This document shows positions 13,738-24,005 of a DNA stretch of 33,570 bases, in pieces. Under the pieces are notes generated by a model. It was not told the origin of the DNA, searched no databases, and saw only the letters and a list, made by a program, of their open reading frames with translations. The number at the start of each line of letters is the position of its first letter. The first letter of the stretch is position 1. Position numbers and translations under genes: made by a program. Source of the DNA: JBBKWJ01 sp037968895 (GTDB lineage: Bacteria > Actinomycetota > Acidimicrobiia > Acidimicrobiales > SZUA-35); NCBI GenBank assembly GCA_037968895.1, contig JBBKWJ010000226.1, positions 1-33,570 of the forward strand. The letters are read 5' to 3'.

Positions 13738-15495
13738 GTGTTTTCAAAGGTACTCATAGCCAATCGCGCCGAGATCGCCGTCCGAGTCATTCGGGCTTGT
13801 CAAGAACTCGGTATCAAAACCGTCGCCGTCTATTCGGAACTCGATAAAGACGCCCTACACGTACGACTGGCCGACGAGGCCTACGCTCTTGGCGGCCAAA
13901 CAGCTGCTGAGTCGTACCTGAATACTGAGGCGATTCTCGACATCATCGACCGCTCGGGGGCCGAAGCCGTCCACCCGGGCTATGGCTTCTTTTCGGAGAA
14001 CGCCGACTTCGCTCGGGCAATCACCGATCGTGGTGTCGTATTCATCGGACCGCCACCGGCCGCCATCGAAGTCATGGGCGACAAGATCAGCGCTCGAGAG
14101 GCAGCTGAAAAGGTCGGTGTCCATGGCGTGCCTGGCATCGCTCAGTTCCTAAAGGGTCCAGACGAGATCGTGGCGTTTGGAGCAGAGCACGGCTACCCCA
14201 TCGCAATTAAAGCCGCATTCGGCGGTGGCGGCCGAGGCATGAAAGTCGTCAAGAGCGCGGATGAGGCCGCAGACGCACTCGAGTCAGCCCAACGTGAAGC
14301 ACTCGCCTATTTCGCTCGCGACGAGTGCTATGTCGAGCGCTACCTCGTCAAGCCTCGCCACATCGAGATTCAGGTGTTGTGCGACAATCACGGCAACGCT
14401 GTCTACCTCGGTCAACGTGATTGCTCGGCCCAACGTCGCCACCAGAAACTCATCGAAGAGGCACCGGCGTTCGACCTGCCGGCCGATGTCGCAACCGCAA
14501 TGGGCGAAGCGGCGGTCAAGGTCGCCCTTGGTTCTGACTACACCAACGCCGGAACTGTTGAGTTCCTCTACGAGGACGGCGAGTTCCATTACCTCGAGAT
14601 GAACACGCGACTTCAGGTAGAACACCCAGTCACCGAACTCGTGACCGGACTCGATCTTGTGGCCCTCCAACTCCATGTTGCGGCTGGCGGCAAGCTTCCG
14701 TTCACCCAAGACGACGTCAAGCTCCAAGGCCACGCCATCGAGGTGCGCATCAACGCCGAAGACCCAGCCGAGGGTGCGTTCTTACCTTCACCTGGTCGCC
14801 TTGAATCGATGTCGGTTCCCGGGGGTTATGGAGTCCGCTGGGACGGCGGCTACGAAGCAGGCGACGAGATCAGCCAGTACTACGACAACCTCGTCGGCAA
14901 GCTCATTTGCTGGGGCGAGACGCGAGAGATCGCTATCGACCGCACCCTACGGGCGCTCCGAGAGTTCAAGATCGAAGGCGTCGCCACCACAATCCCGGCC
15001 GACATCGCCATCCTCGAACACCCCGATTTCCGGGCAGGCAAACACTCGACCAAGTGGGTCGAAGAGGTCCTCGACCTCACTGGTGTGCGCAGCGGACCTG
15101 CTATTCCCGCAGGTGACGATGATGACCCTAAAGTTAAACGACAGGTTGACGTTGAGGTAAACGGCAAGCGTTTCGACGTCACGATGTGGGTCCCCGAATC
15201 GGCATTGGCGGCAGCTCCGGCTGGCGGCAAAAAGAAGGCGAAGCGGCGATCAGGTAGCGGCGGTGCAGGAGGCGGAAGTGGCTCAGGCGATGTCGCAGTT
15301 CCGATGCAGGGCACGATCGTCAAAGTGCTCGTTGAGGTCGGCCAAGAGGTCGAGGTCGGTGACACAATTGTGGTGCTCGAAGCCATGAAGATGGAAAATA
15401 ACGTCAACGCTGAGAAAGCTGGAAAGATCACGGCGATCAACGTGGCGACCGGCGACTCAGTCGGCGGCGGCGATGTCGTCGCCAAGATCGAATAA
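13738..15495 (+). CDS. Acyl-CoA carboxylase alpha chain (biotin carboxylase + BCCP fusion)
   Basis: A 585-residue bifunctional subunit. The N-terminal biotin carboxylase (about 1-450) starts FSKVLIANRAEIAVRVIRA and has the ATP-grasp Gly loop AAFGGGGRGMKVV, RDCSAQRRHQKLIEEAPA and EMNTRLQVEHPVTE. A linker with a basic and Gly/Ser-rich stretch (about 485-510) leads to a biotinyl domain whose biotinylated lysine is Lys551 in EAMKMEN. It carboxylates its own biotin with bicarbonate and ATP for a separate carboxyltransferase, which is not in the window. Size and layout match actinobacterial AccA-type alpha chains serving acetyl- or propionyl-CoA carboxylase. The methylmalonyl-CoA mutase further along suggests propionyl-CoA, but that is inference. 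The start is GTG. Confidence 0.95.
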   Translation: MFSKVLIANRAEIAVRVIRACQELGIKTVAVYSELDKDALHVRLADEAYALGGQTAAESYLNTEAILDIIDRSGAEAVHPGYGFFSENADFARAITDRGVVFIGPPPAAIEVMGDKISAREAAEKVGVHGVPGIAQFLKGPDEIVAFGAEHGYPIAIKAAFGGGGRGMKVVKSADEAADALESAQREALAYFARDECYVERYLVKPRHIEIQVLCDNHGNAVYLGQRDCSAQRRHQKLIEEAPAFDLPADVATAMGEAAVKVALGSDYTNAGTVEFLYEDGEFHYLEMNTRLQVEHPVTELVTGLDLVALQLHVAAGGKLPFTQDDVKLQGHAIEVRINAEDPAEGAFLPSPGRLESMSVPGGYGVRWDGGYEAGDEISQYYDNLVGKLICWGETREIAIDRTLRALREFKIEGVATTIPADIAILEHPDFRAGKHSTKWVEEVLDLTGVRSGPAIPAGDDDDPKVKRQVDVEVNGKRFDVTMWVPESALAAAPAGGKKKAKRRSGSGGAGGGSGSGDVAVPMQGTIVKVLVEVGQEVEVGDTIVVLEAMKMENNVNAEKAGKITAINVATGDSVGGGDVVAKIE

Positions 15496-15558
15496 CGCCC
15501 GAGAAAAGCAGCCGCTTTTCATCGCGAAAACGGGCCTAAATAGCGGCCGCTTTTCTGC
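15496..15558. terminator. Probable bidirectional terminator region between convergent genes
   Basis: The 64-base gap holds a hairpin with arms GAAAAGC (15503-15509) and GCTTTTC (15514-15520) and a 4-base loop. It also holds a second GCTTTTC-containing arm at 15543-15557 that is a 13-of-15 reverse complement of the first half, so alternative larger folds are possible. A-tract/stem/T-tract symmetry suits termination from both sides. Confidence 0.45.
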
Positions 15559-15559
15559 G

Positions 15560-16960
15560 TTAGCTGTCGAAGCCGAGGCCAAGTCGGTCGAGAGTGCGGA
15601 GCCAGATGTTCCGTTCTCCGCCATTTTGGTCGGCTCGATCGAGTGACCAGCGAGTGAGCTGAATGCCGGTCCAGCGAAATGGCTCTGGTGGGAATGGCAG
15701 TGGCTTTTTCGAGACGAAATCAAGCCCGGTTGCCGCAGTTTCACGCCCATCGAGCAGATCGAGCATTACCTTCCCGCCGAATCGGCTGGCCGCCGCCCCA
15801 AGCCCTGTGTAGCCAACAGCGTACGCAACCCGGCCATGCATCTCGGTTCCCCAGAACACCGTGAACCGCGTCGAAGTATCGATGATGCCACCCCATGCGT
15901 GAGAAAATCCGAGTCCATCCAACTGAGGAAACGTCTCGAAGAAGTGCTCAGAGAGCAGCGCGAAGGTCTCCGGCCGTTGCTCGAGGGCTTGCGCTGTCTT
16001 GTTGCCGAAGTAATACACAGCGTCGTAGCCGCCCCAGATAATTCGATTGTCTTGAGTTAGGCGGTAGTAGTGAAACTGGTTTGTCGTGTCGCCAAGTCCT
16101 TGGCGGCCTTTCCACCCGATGCTGTCCATCTGTGCTTTGCTCAGCGGTTCGGTCGCCAAGCAGTAGTCATACACAGGGGCGATACGCCGCTTGATCGATT
16201 TGAGAAGCGGCGGAAACGCGTTTGTGGCGACCGCGACACGGGCAGCCCGGATCGAGCCGTAGCCAGCTTCGACCAGAACCCCATTGCCCTTCTCCTCGAT
16301 ACTCGTCGCCTTCGTGTCTTCATAGATGCGGACGCCGAGTTCGAGCGCTACGTCTTTCATGCCAAACGCGAGCCGTGCTGGGTCGCAGATCGCAGCCCGC
16401 TTCTTGCGGTAGAGCCCGCCCTGGTAGGTCGGTGAGTGCACCTGGGCCTGGATCTGCTCTCGATCGAACAAGGCAACATCTTGACCGAGTTCGACGAGCT
16501 GACGATGCGACTCGTAGAGCTCGTCGAGGAGTGCCGGATCAGTGAGCACGTCGATCGAGCCGTTTCGTTCCCAGTCACAGTCGATCCGGTATTTCTTGAT
16601 GAATGCCTCGATTGCGTCGAGATTGTCGAGGCCGAGCTGCTCCAACACGCCGACCTCGTCCGCAAAACGGTCGAGACCCTGGGCTGCGCCGTGGGTCAGA
16701 CTCGATTCAAAGAACCCGCCGTTGCGTCCCGATGCTGCGCTCCCGCATGTTGCACCTTCAATGATCACGACATCGCGACTAGGGTCACGCTCCTTGGCCA
16801 AGATCGCGGTCCACATCCCCGTGTAGCCGCCGCCGATGACGCAGAGGTCAGCTGTTTCGGCCCGCACGAGCGTGTCGAGCGACTCAGGCTCATCGGGGTC
16901 GTCGAGCCAATATGGCGTCGGATCGGCTCCGGCCAGTGCATGAAGATGTCGATCGGACAT
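15560..16960 (-). CDS. FAD-dependent oxidoreductase, DAO/PuuB-like
   Basis: A 466-residue flavoprotein of the D-amino-acid oxidase superfamily. The dinucleotide motif is LCVIGGGYTGMWTAI near residue 40. GSAASGRNGGFF follows (the SGRNxG hallmark of the gamma-glutamylputrescine oxidase/glycine oxidase branch), and the C-terminal FAD-contact region reads AYAVGYTGLGAAASRFGGKVMLDLL. It probably oxidises an amine or amino acid with FAD and oxygen or another acceptor; the substrate is not readable. The ATG at 16960 is preferred to the TTG at 16975 because GAGAGA lies 6 bases upstream, one of the few visible Shine-Dalgarno sites here. No polyamine genes are adjacent. Confidence 0.87.
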   Translation of the reverse strand: MSDRHLHALAGADPTPYWLDDPDEPESLDTLVRAETADLCVIGGGYTGMWTAILAKERDPSRDVVIIEGATCGSAASGRNGGFFESSLTHGAAQGLDRFADEVGVLEQLGLDNLDAIEAFIKKYRIDCDWERNGSIDVLTDPALLDELYESHRQLVELGQDVALFDREQIQAQVHSPTYQGGLYRKKRAAICDPARLAFGMKDVALELGVRIYEDTKATSIEEKGNGVLVEAGYGSIRAARVAVATNAFPPLLKSIKRRIAPVYDYCLATEPLSKAQMDSIGWKGRQGLGDTTNQFHYYRLTQDNRIIWGGYDAVYYFGNKTAQALEQRPETFALLSEHFFETFPQLDGLGFSHAWGGIIDTSTRFTVFWGTEMHGRVAYAVGYTGLGAAASRFGGKVMLDLLDGRETAATGLDFVSKKPLPFPPEPFRWTGIQLTRWSLDRADQNGGERNIWLRTLDRLGLGFDS

Positions 16961-17020
16961 AATGTTCTCTCTCAACCTCGAACAGTGTTGACTTGGCTTG
17001 TTTGGGCCAGCCGATCTGGA

Positions 17021-18403
17021 TTATTCGGCCGCCTCGCCAAGGACCTCAGCCAGCGCTGGGTGGACGAAGAGCGATTCGACAAGATCGGTAACCGTGAGCC
17101 CAGCGGTGACGGCAAGAGCCAACACCGAGATGAGTTCGGCCGCGTGACGACCAACGATAGAGCCGCCAAGTACGACGCCCGTTGCCGGGTCGGACACGAT
17201 TTTCACGAAACCGCGAGGATCGTTGTTGATTAGCGCCTTCGCCGAGACGGAGAATGGCACCTTGGTGACCCGGATCTTCCGGCCTTCGGCAAACGCGTCG
17301 GCTTCGGCTAGACCTACGTCGGCGACCTCAGGGTCGGTGAAGATTGCTGATGCGGCCTTGTCGTAATCAAGATGTCGATGCGGGCCGGCATGGAGTCCCA
17401 TCGCGTGCTCTGCGATTTTACGCCCCTGCATCGATGCGACCGAGGAAAGCGGCAACTTTCCCGAGAGGTCACCAGCAGAATAGATGTGAGGAACTGTCGA
17501 CCGACAGTTGTGATCGATCTTGATGTAGCCCCACTCGCTCTCAACACCTGCAGTCTCGAGACCAAGGTTGTCAGAGTTGGGAACGGAGCCAATTGCAAGC
17601 AATGCGTGGCTGCCGACAGCGATACGGCCGTCGTCGCAAAGAACCTTTACAGTCTTGCCCTCGACCTCGATGCCTTGGGCTCGAGCGCCCATGAAGAGGT
17701 TGACGCCACGATCCATGAAGCTCTGTTCTAGAACTGCGGCGACCTCCGGGTCTTTGTCTGGCAGAACCTGGCGCCTGCTCACAATAAGCGTGACCTTCGA
17801 CCCGAATGACGAGAACATGTGCACGAACTCGACGCCGGTTACTCCTGAGCCGATAACAATAAGGTGCTCTGGCAATTCTGGCGGCGGGTACGCATCACGG
17901 GTGGTCAACACTCGCTCACCATCGATCGGAGCCCAATCGGGAATCCGGGGACGGCTACCGGTCGACAACAAAATGACGTCGGCCTCGAGTGTCACCTCGC
18001 TGCCATCGGCACATTCGGCGACCACCGTGTTTGGCCCGGTGAGGCGCCCACGTCCTTCGATCAGGTTGACACCCTGGCTCTGCAGTAGCTGGGTCACTGA
18101 GCCTTCGAGTCGACCCTCGATGTCTTGAATGCGAGTTCGGAGCGCATCGAAGTCGAGCTTTACATCGACCTGAGCCAGCCCCATGCCCTCGGCCGCTTTC
18201 ATGACAGTCATTGCGTTGCCAGTCGCAATCATGGCCTTTGAGGGAATGCAGTCAAGCAGATGAGCCGCTCCCCCAATGAGATCCTTCTCGATCAGGGTCA
18301 CCTCGGCGCCAAAGCGCGCTGCGTACGTGGCACAGGTGGTCCCTGCTGGACCGCCGCCAATGATTACGAAGCGCTTCTTTTTAACCCTGGTGTCGACAGT
18401 CAT
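17021..18403 (-). CDS. NAD(P)H dehydrogenase of the LpdA/pyridine nucleotide-disulfide family, missing one redox cysteine
   Basis: A 460-residue soluble flavoprotein with FAD motif VIIGGGPAGTTCATYAAR, NAD motif LIVIGSGVTGVEFVHMF, the second FAD contact IYSAGDLSGKLPL and a C-terminal dimerisation domain. The active-site region reads GGAAHLLDCIPSK: the second cysteine of the usual C-x4-C disulfide is kept (Cys52) but the first is Ala47. Dihydrolipoamide dehydrogenase activity is therefore unlikely. The mycobacterial LpdA (Rv3303c) has a similar gap and works as an NAD(P)H:quinone reductase, which is the best model. The ATG at 18403 has TACGCT exactly 6 bases upstream, favouring it over the GTG at 18433. 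Confidence 0.88.
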   Translation of the reverse strand: MTVDTRVKKKRFVIIGGGPAGTTCATYAARFGAEVTLIEKDLIGGAAHLLDCIPSKAMIATGNAMTVMKAAEGMGLAQVDVKLDFDALRTRIQDIEGRLEGSVTQLLQSQGVNLIEGRGRLTGPNTVVAECADGSEVTLEADVILLSTGSRPRIPDWAPIDGERVLTTRDAYPPPELPEHLIVIGSGVTGVEFVHMFSSFGSKVTLIVSRRQVLPDKDPEVAAVLEQSFMDRGVNLFMGARAQGIEVEGKTVKVLCDDGRIAVGSHALLAIGSVPNSDNLGLETAGVESEWGYIKIDHNCRSTVPHIYSAGDLSGKLPLSSVASMQGRKIAEHAMGLHAGPHRHLDYDKAASAIFTDPEVADVGLAEADAFAEGRKIRVTKVPFSVSAKALINNDPRGFVKIVSDPATGVVLGGSIVGRHAAELISVLALAVTAGLTVTDLVESLFVHPALAEVLGEAAE

Positions 18404-18409
18404 CTGCTC

Positions 18410-18415
18410 AGCGTA
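18410..18415 (-). promoter_or_regulatory. -10 element TACGCT of a probable leaderless promoter
   Basis: TACGCT on the minus strand, GAGCAG as a 6-base spacer, then ATG at 18403. The same hexamer and spacing occur before the DinB-like gene at 154. Confidence 0.55.
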
Positions 18416-18467
18416 CAGAGCGACAGGCGTCACCCCGTCGATGGTCTGTCAAGCGGGCGGGCGGTCC

Positions 18468-18707
18468 CTAAATGCCACCGAGCACGGCTCGGAACAGGAG
18501 GCCGATTCCAACCCAGAGCGGCACGCTTAGGGCTGTCGCCCATGCAAGGCCAAGAACCGCATTTCCGGACTGGTCGGCGAATGGCTCACCATCTTTGCTC
18601 TGTGAAGCGAGCTGTGTGTCTTGTCGGTGCAGCGTCGCAACCGGTGCTGGGGTTTGGATGGGGTTGCGCGTGCTTGATCGTTGAGCCAAAGAAAGAGGGG
18701 AAGTCAT
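18468..18707 (-). CDS. Small single-pass membrane protein, unknown function
   Basis: A 79-residue protein: a polar N-terminal half rich in Ser, Thr and Gln (about 1-45), then one hydrophobic segment (NAVLGLAWATALSVPLWVGIGLLF, about 48-72) and a very short tail. It may be an anchored small protein or a tail-anchored partner of something larger. The ATG at 18707 is favoured because AAGGA lies 8 bases upstream; another in-frame ATG at 18716 is too close to that site. No family is recognised. It fills the gap between the LpdA-like gene and the GT4 gene on the same strand. A longer plus-strand open frame overlaps but has no comparable start signal. Confidence 0.55.
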   Translation of the reverse strand: MTSPLSLAQRSSTRNPIQTPAPVATLHRQDTQLASQSKDGEPFADQSGNAVLGLAWATALSVPLWVGIGLLFRAVLGGI

Positions 18708-18833
18708 GTACGGCATCCTTCGTTCGAGTTACCCACAATGCACAGCTGTTACCAGCAGTGCTCCGTCCGCTGGCGCAACGTAACCCGACGGTGCAACCGG
18801 GTCTAGTCGGATTTAGGAGAAATTTTCGTGCGC

Positions 18834-19949
18834 TCACTGAATGAGTTCGAGATACCACGCCTTGAGTTCGTTGGTACTCGTTGACCAGTCGAACATGGCC
18901 GAGCGAAGGGTCCCACGAGCGCTCAGCGTGACGCGCGTCTCACTATTGGAAATGGCCTCGGTGAGTGCGTCGGCGAACGCGGCCGAGTCGCCAACCGGAA
19001 CAAGAAGAGCAGCATCCCCCACTACCTCAGGTATGGCGCCAGCCGCCGCAGCAACAACTGGCACACCATGCGACATCGCCTCGAGGGGAGGTAGCCCGAA
19101 GCCCTCGTAGAGCGACGAGTAGGCGAAACACTCTGCGCCAGCCATCAGGTCGTGACGTTGTTGATCTGTCACATAGCCGGTCACAACTACGGCGTCGCCC
19201 AAACCTGTTTGTCGGAGCGCGATATCGAAGTCGCCGCTCCCCCACCCCTCATTGCCAGCGACGACGAGTCGAAGGTCGGGAAACTCGCTATGGACTCGTG
19301 CGAAAGCGTGGAGCAGAGTCGGGTAGTCCTTGCGCGGCTCGATTGTGCCAACGGCCAGTACGTATGGGTGGCCGTCCGAGAAGCGGAGGCCAACGCTCGG
19401 ATCAGCCGCCCGGGCCGGGATTGTGCCGTTGTAGATACGTCGCACTCGGTCCGCCGACAGTCCATACGTTTCTTGAACCTCGATCGCGACGTAGTCCGAG
19501 GCTGTGTGTACGAACGCGCCCCGCTCGAGCGCCCGTTCGACCAGATGGGGGTAGCGCCGAGAATCGGCGGTCACCATGTCGGGCCAACGCCATGCCGTCA
19601 TGTCATGGATTGTGACGACCTCGACCGCGCCGCGGGTTGGCGGCACCACGAAATTCGGGCCGTGGACCACATCGAATCCAGCAACCTTTGGCCAGTCGAC
19701 CCGCTGCCAAAGTTCATGGGCTAGGCGAGCGGGGACGGGCACTACCGAGGTCGAGACGCCGTGAGGTACAACGGATTCGAGCCGCTTGCCGCCGCGAAAC
19801 GACACGGCATAGGCATGCAGGTCGAAGCGGGAATCGGTCGCCAGCTGATCGGCATATGCACGAACCATCTGACCTACGCCAGTGAGTGGGCTGAGCAGCG
19901 CCGTCATGTCCATCGCGACGCGCACCGGCTGATAGAGGCTCGAGGGCAC
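18834..19949 (-). CDS. Glycosyltransferase family 4 (GT-B fold)
   Basis: A 371-residue retaining glycosyltransferase. The N-terminal Rossmann half has the Gly loop MDMTALLSPLTGVGQMVRAYA and VVHGPNFVVPP. The C-terminal half has LAVGTIEPRKDYPTLLHAF, LRLVVAGNEGWG and the EX7E motif in SLYEGFGLPPLEAMSHGVPVV. It would transfer a sugar from a nucleotide donor to a lipid-linked or other acceptor at the inner membrane face. Donor and acceptor are unknown. The GTG start at 19949 is supported by TAGTGT 6 bases upstream; an internal ATG (residue 13) is the alternative. It is divergent from the mutase gene with a 55-base shared promoter region. Confidence 0.9.
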   Translation of the reverse strand: MPSSLYQPVRVAMDMTALLSPLTGVGQMVRAYADQLATDSRFDLHAYAVSFRGGKRLESVVPHGVSTSVVPVPARLAHELWQRVDWPKVAGFDVVHGPNFVVPPTRGAVEVVTIHDMTAWRWPDMVTADSRRYPHLVERALERGAFVHTASDYVAIEVQETYGLSADRVRRIYNGTIPARAADPSVGLRFSDGHPYVLAVGTIEPRKDYPTLLHAFARVHSEFPDLRLVVAGNEGWGSGDFDIALRQTGLGDAVVVTGYVTDQQRHDLMAGAECFAYSSLYEGFGLPPLEAMSHGVPVVAAAAGAIPEVVGDAALLVPVGDSAAFADALTEAISNSETRVTLSARGTLRSAMFDWSTSTNELKAWYLELIQ

Positions 19950-19955
19950 GCCGCC

Positions 19956-19961
19956 ACACTA
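19956..19961 (-). promoter_or_regulatory. -10 element TAGTGT of the GT4 gene
   Basis: TAGTGT on the minus strand, 6-base spacer GGCGGC, then GTG at 19949. It predicts a leaderless transcript. Confidence 0.5.
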
Positions 19962-19992
19962 GCTGCCTTCGCAAATAGTGCTGCGCCTCACC

Positions 19993-19998
19993 TATTGT
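19993..19998 (+). promoter_or_regulatory. -10 element TATTGT of the methylmalonyl-CoA mutase gene
   Basis: TATTGT, 6-base spacer GTTGGG, then GTG at 20005. It fixes the start inside a frame that is open back to 19978. Confidence 0.55.
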
Positions 19999-20004
19999 GT
20001 TGGG

Positions 20005-22124
<2,120 letters not shown>

Positions 22125-22128
<4 letters not shown>

Positions 22129-23096
22129 GCGAACTCGCTGAACTGCTCGCGACTGGGAATCGTCGAGCGCTCGCGCAAGCGATCACACTTGTCGAGTCGA
22201 CGAGTAGCAAACACCGAGCCGAGGCAACAGATCTTCTCGACGAGATCCTTCCCTCTACGGGCGGCTCGATTCGTCTCGGAATCTCGGGAACGCCTGGCGT
22301 CGGCAAGAGCACATTCATCAACGCGTTTGGCATGCTGCTCATCGAACAAGGCCACAAGGTCGCCGTCCTCGCCATCGACCCTACATCGGTACGAACAGGG
22401 GGCTCGATCCTTGGCGATAAGACGCGAATGGCCGACTTGTCGCAATCCTCCGATGCCTACATTCGCCCCTCCCCCGCCAGCGGCTCGCTCGGTGGCGTCG
22501 CGCTGCGAACCCGAGACGCAGTGCTTGTGTGCGAGGCCGCGGGCTACGACATTGTCATCGTCGAAACGGTTGGCGTCGGACAGAACGAAACCGCCGTTGC
22601 CGATATCACCGACCTCTTTCTTCTGCTGATTGCGCCCGGTGGTGGCGACGACCTGCAGGGCATCAAGCGGGGGGTGATGGAACTCGCCGACATCATTGCG
22701 GTCAACAAGGCCGACGGTGACCTTCTTTCGGCTGCAAACCACACGGCGGCCGACTACCGCAGCGCTCTTCACCTGATGCGCCCAAAGCGTCCGGGCCAGA
22801 CTGTCGAGGTGCTCCTGTGCAGCGCCCTTAGAAACACAGGACTGAGCGAGCTGTCGACCGCGGTTGACGAGCTCCACGCGCAGTTTGTCGCCGATGGCTC
22901 AGTCAGCCAAAGACGACGACACCAACAACTTGCCGCGTTCAATGCCGAAGTGTCGGCCGCTCTCTTCGAGTCGGCTTTCACGAAACCAGGCCTGCGTAAG
23001 GTCTCAGCCGAGCTCGAGAGAGTTGTAGCCGAGGGGACAATGTCGCCCCGACGGGCCGCCCAGGAGCTCATCGAATACACGAATCGTGCGAACTAA
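22125..23096 (+). CDS. meaB: Methylmalonyl-CoA mutase-associated G-protein chaperone
   Basis: A SIMIBI-class GTPase of 323 residues that protects and reloads the mutase with adenosylcobalamin. It has the P-loop GTPGVGKS at 55-62, the MeaB signature AIDPTSVRTGGSILGDKTRM, switch region VETVGVGQNE, and base-recognition NKAD. A C-terminal helical arm (about 265-323) is the usual dimerisation region. The GTG start overlaps the mutase stop (GTGA), so the pair is translationally coupled, which fits their physical interaction. It is convergent with the methyltransferase gene, 9 bases away. Confidence 0.96.
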
Positions 23097-23105
23097 CCAG
23101 GTCGC

Positions 23106-24005
23106 CTATTCGATTGGCGCGGTTGCAGTAGCGATCAGCGTGTCGGTCATGTTGAGCGAATCGAGCAACGACGAGTACCGCTCGTCGAGCTCATCATCTC
23201 GTAAATCAGCCCAAACCTGGTGCCCACCTGGTTTGCCGTTCGCGAGCCAATGGAGCGTGTTTGCAAGCGGATACCGCTGAAAGCCCTCGACTTCGATGTC
23301 GACGAATCCAGCCGCTTCAAGGAACGTCGTCAGGCTCGCCTTGGTGTGCAACAACAGGTGCTCGCCCCACATGGTGAAACGAGCAAAGGCATCGGAATCG
23401 AACCGAGTGAGCAGTGCATCGTTTGCGTGAGGCACCTCGATAACGACGTGACCGCCGGGACATAGCGTCCGCTTGGTTGCCTCAAGATCGGCTAACGGAT
23501 CTGGCAAGTGTTCGAACACGTGAAAGAGCGTGACGATGTCGATAGATGCGGGAGCAACGTCTCGGATGTTGCTGTGCACGGTGTAACCGCTGCTCCGCAG
23601 CAGCGCCTGAAACTCGCCTTGGGGCTCGATCGCCGAGATTGCAGCTGCGTCGCCCGCAAGCTCATCAAGAATCGCCCCCGCGCCAGTGCCAAAGTCGAGC
23701 CAATGCTTGCCGGCAATTTGGGATCGAAACTGTTCGACACGACGAATAGTGTCTTCACTCAATGTCTTCACTAGTTCGGTTCGACTGCCGCTTGCGGCGA
23801 GTCCCGTGTGTGTTTTATCGGGGTAGTACGCCTCATCGATGTGCTCGATGCTGTCAAGCATCACAACACCTGAACGGTCGCAACGCATGGAACCAACCGA
23901 AGGACGATCGCGCGTAGGAACGCCGAGGTCGACAAGCGAGTCGGCAGTGCAAATGTCGAGGTCAACCAGCGTTTGATGAAGTCGGTGTCGTACGCTCAAA
24001 ACCAT
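23106..24005 (-). CDS. Class I SAM-dependent methyltransferase, last gene of the nonulosonate operon
   Basis: A 299-residue soluble protein. SAM motif I WLDFGTGAGAILDEL starts at about 102. The acidic and post motifs appear in AISAIEPQ and IVTLFHVFEHLPDPLADL, and a late GGHVVIEVPH fits motif III; the layout is that of Methyltransf_23 sugar or lipid methyltransferases. The N-terminal 70 residues (RCDRSGVVMLDSIEHIDEAYYPD) resemble the lead segment of nucleotide-sugar methyltransferases but have lost their paired cysteines. It may O- or C-methylate the polysaccharide or its nonulosonate. The ATG at 24005 overlaps the NeuB-fusion stop by 10 bases; the frame is open to 24065 but that would intrude 70 bases into the upstream gene. 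Confidence 0.85.
   Translation of the reverse strand: MVLSVRHRLHQTLVDLDICTADSLVDLGVPTRDRPSVGSMRCDRSGVVMLDSIEHIDEAYYPDKTHTGLAASGSRTELVKTLSEDTIRRVEQFRSQIAGKHWLDFGTGAGAILDELAGDAAAISAIEPQGEFQALLRSSGYTVHSNIRDVAPASIDIVTLFHVFEHLPDPLADLEATKRTLCPGGHVVIEVPHANDALLTRFDSDAFARFTMWGEHLLLHTKASLTTFLEAAGFVDIEVEGFQRYPLANTLHWLANGKPGGHQVWADLRDDELDERYSSLLDSLNMTDTLIATATAPIE

Noticed and set aside
14880..15485. 201-residue minus-strand open frame inside the carboxylase gene
   Set aside because: Antisense to the BCCP domain; Ser/Thr/Pro-rich shadow with no start signal.
18260..18844. 194-residue plus-strand open frame over the gap between the LpdA-like and GT4 genes
   Set aside because: No start signal or recognisable domain, and it conflicts with the 79-residue minus-strand gene, which has a ribosome site and a membrane helix.
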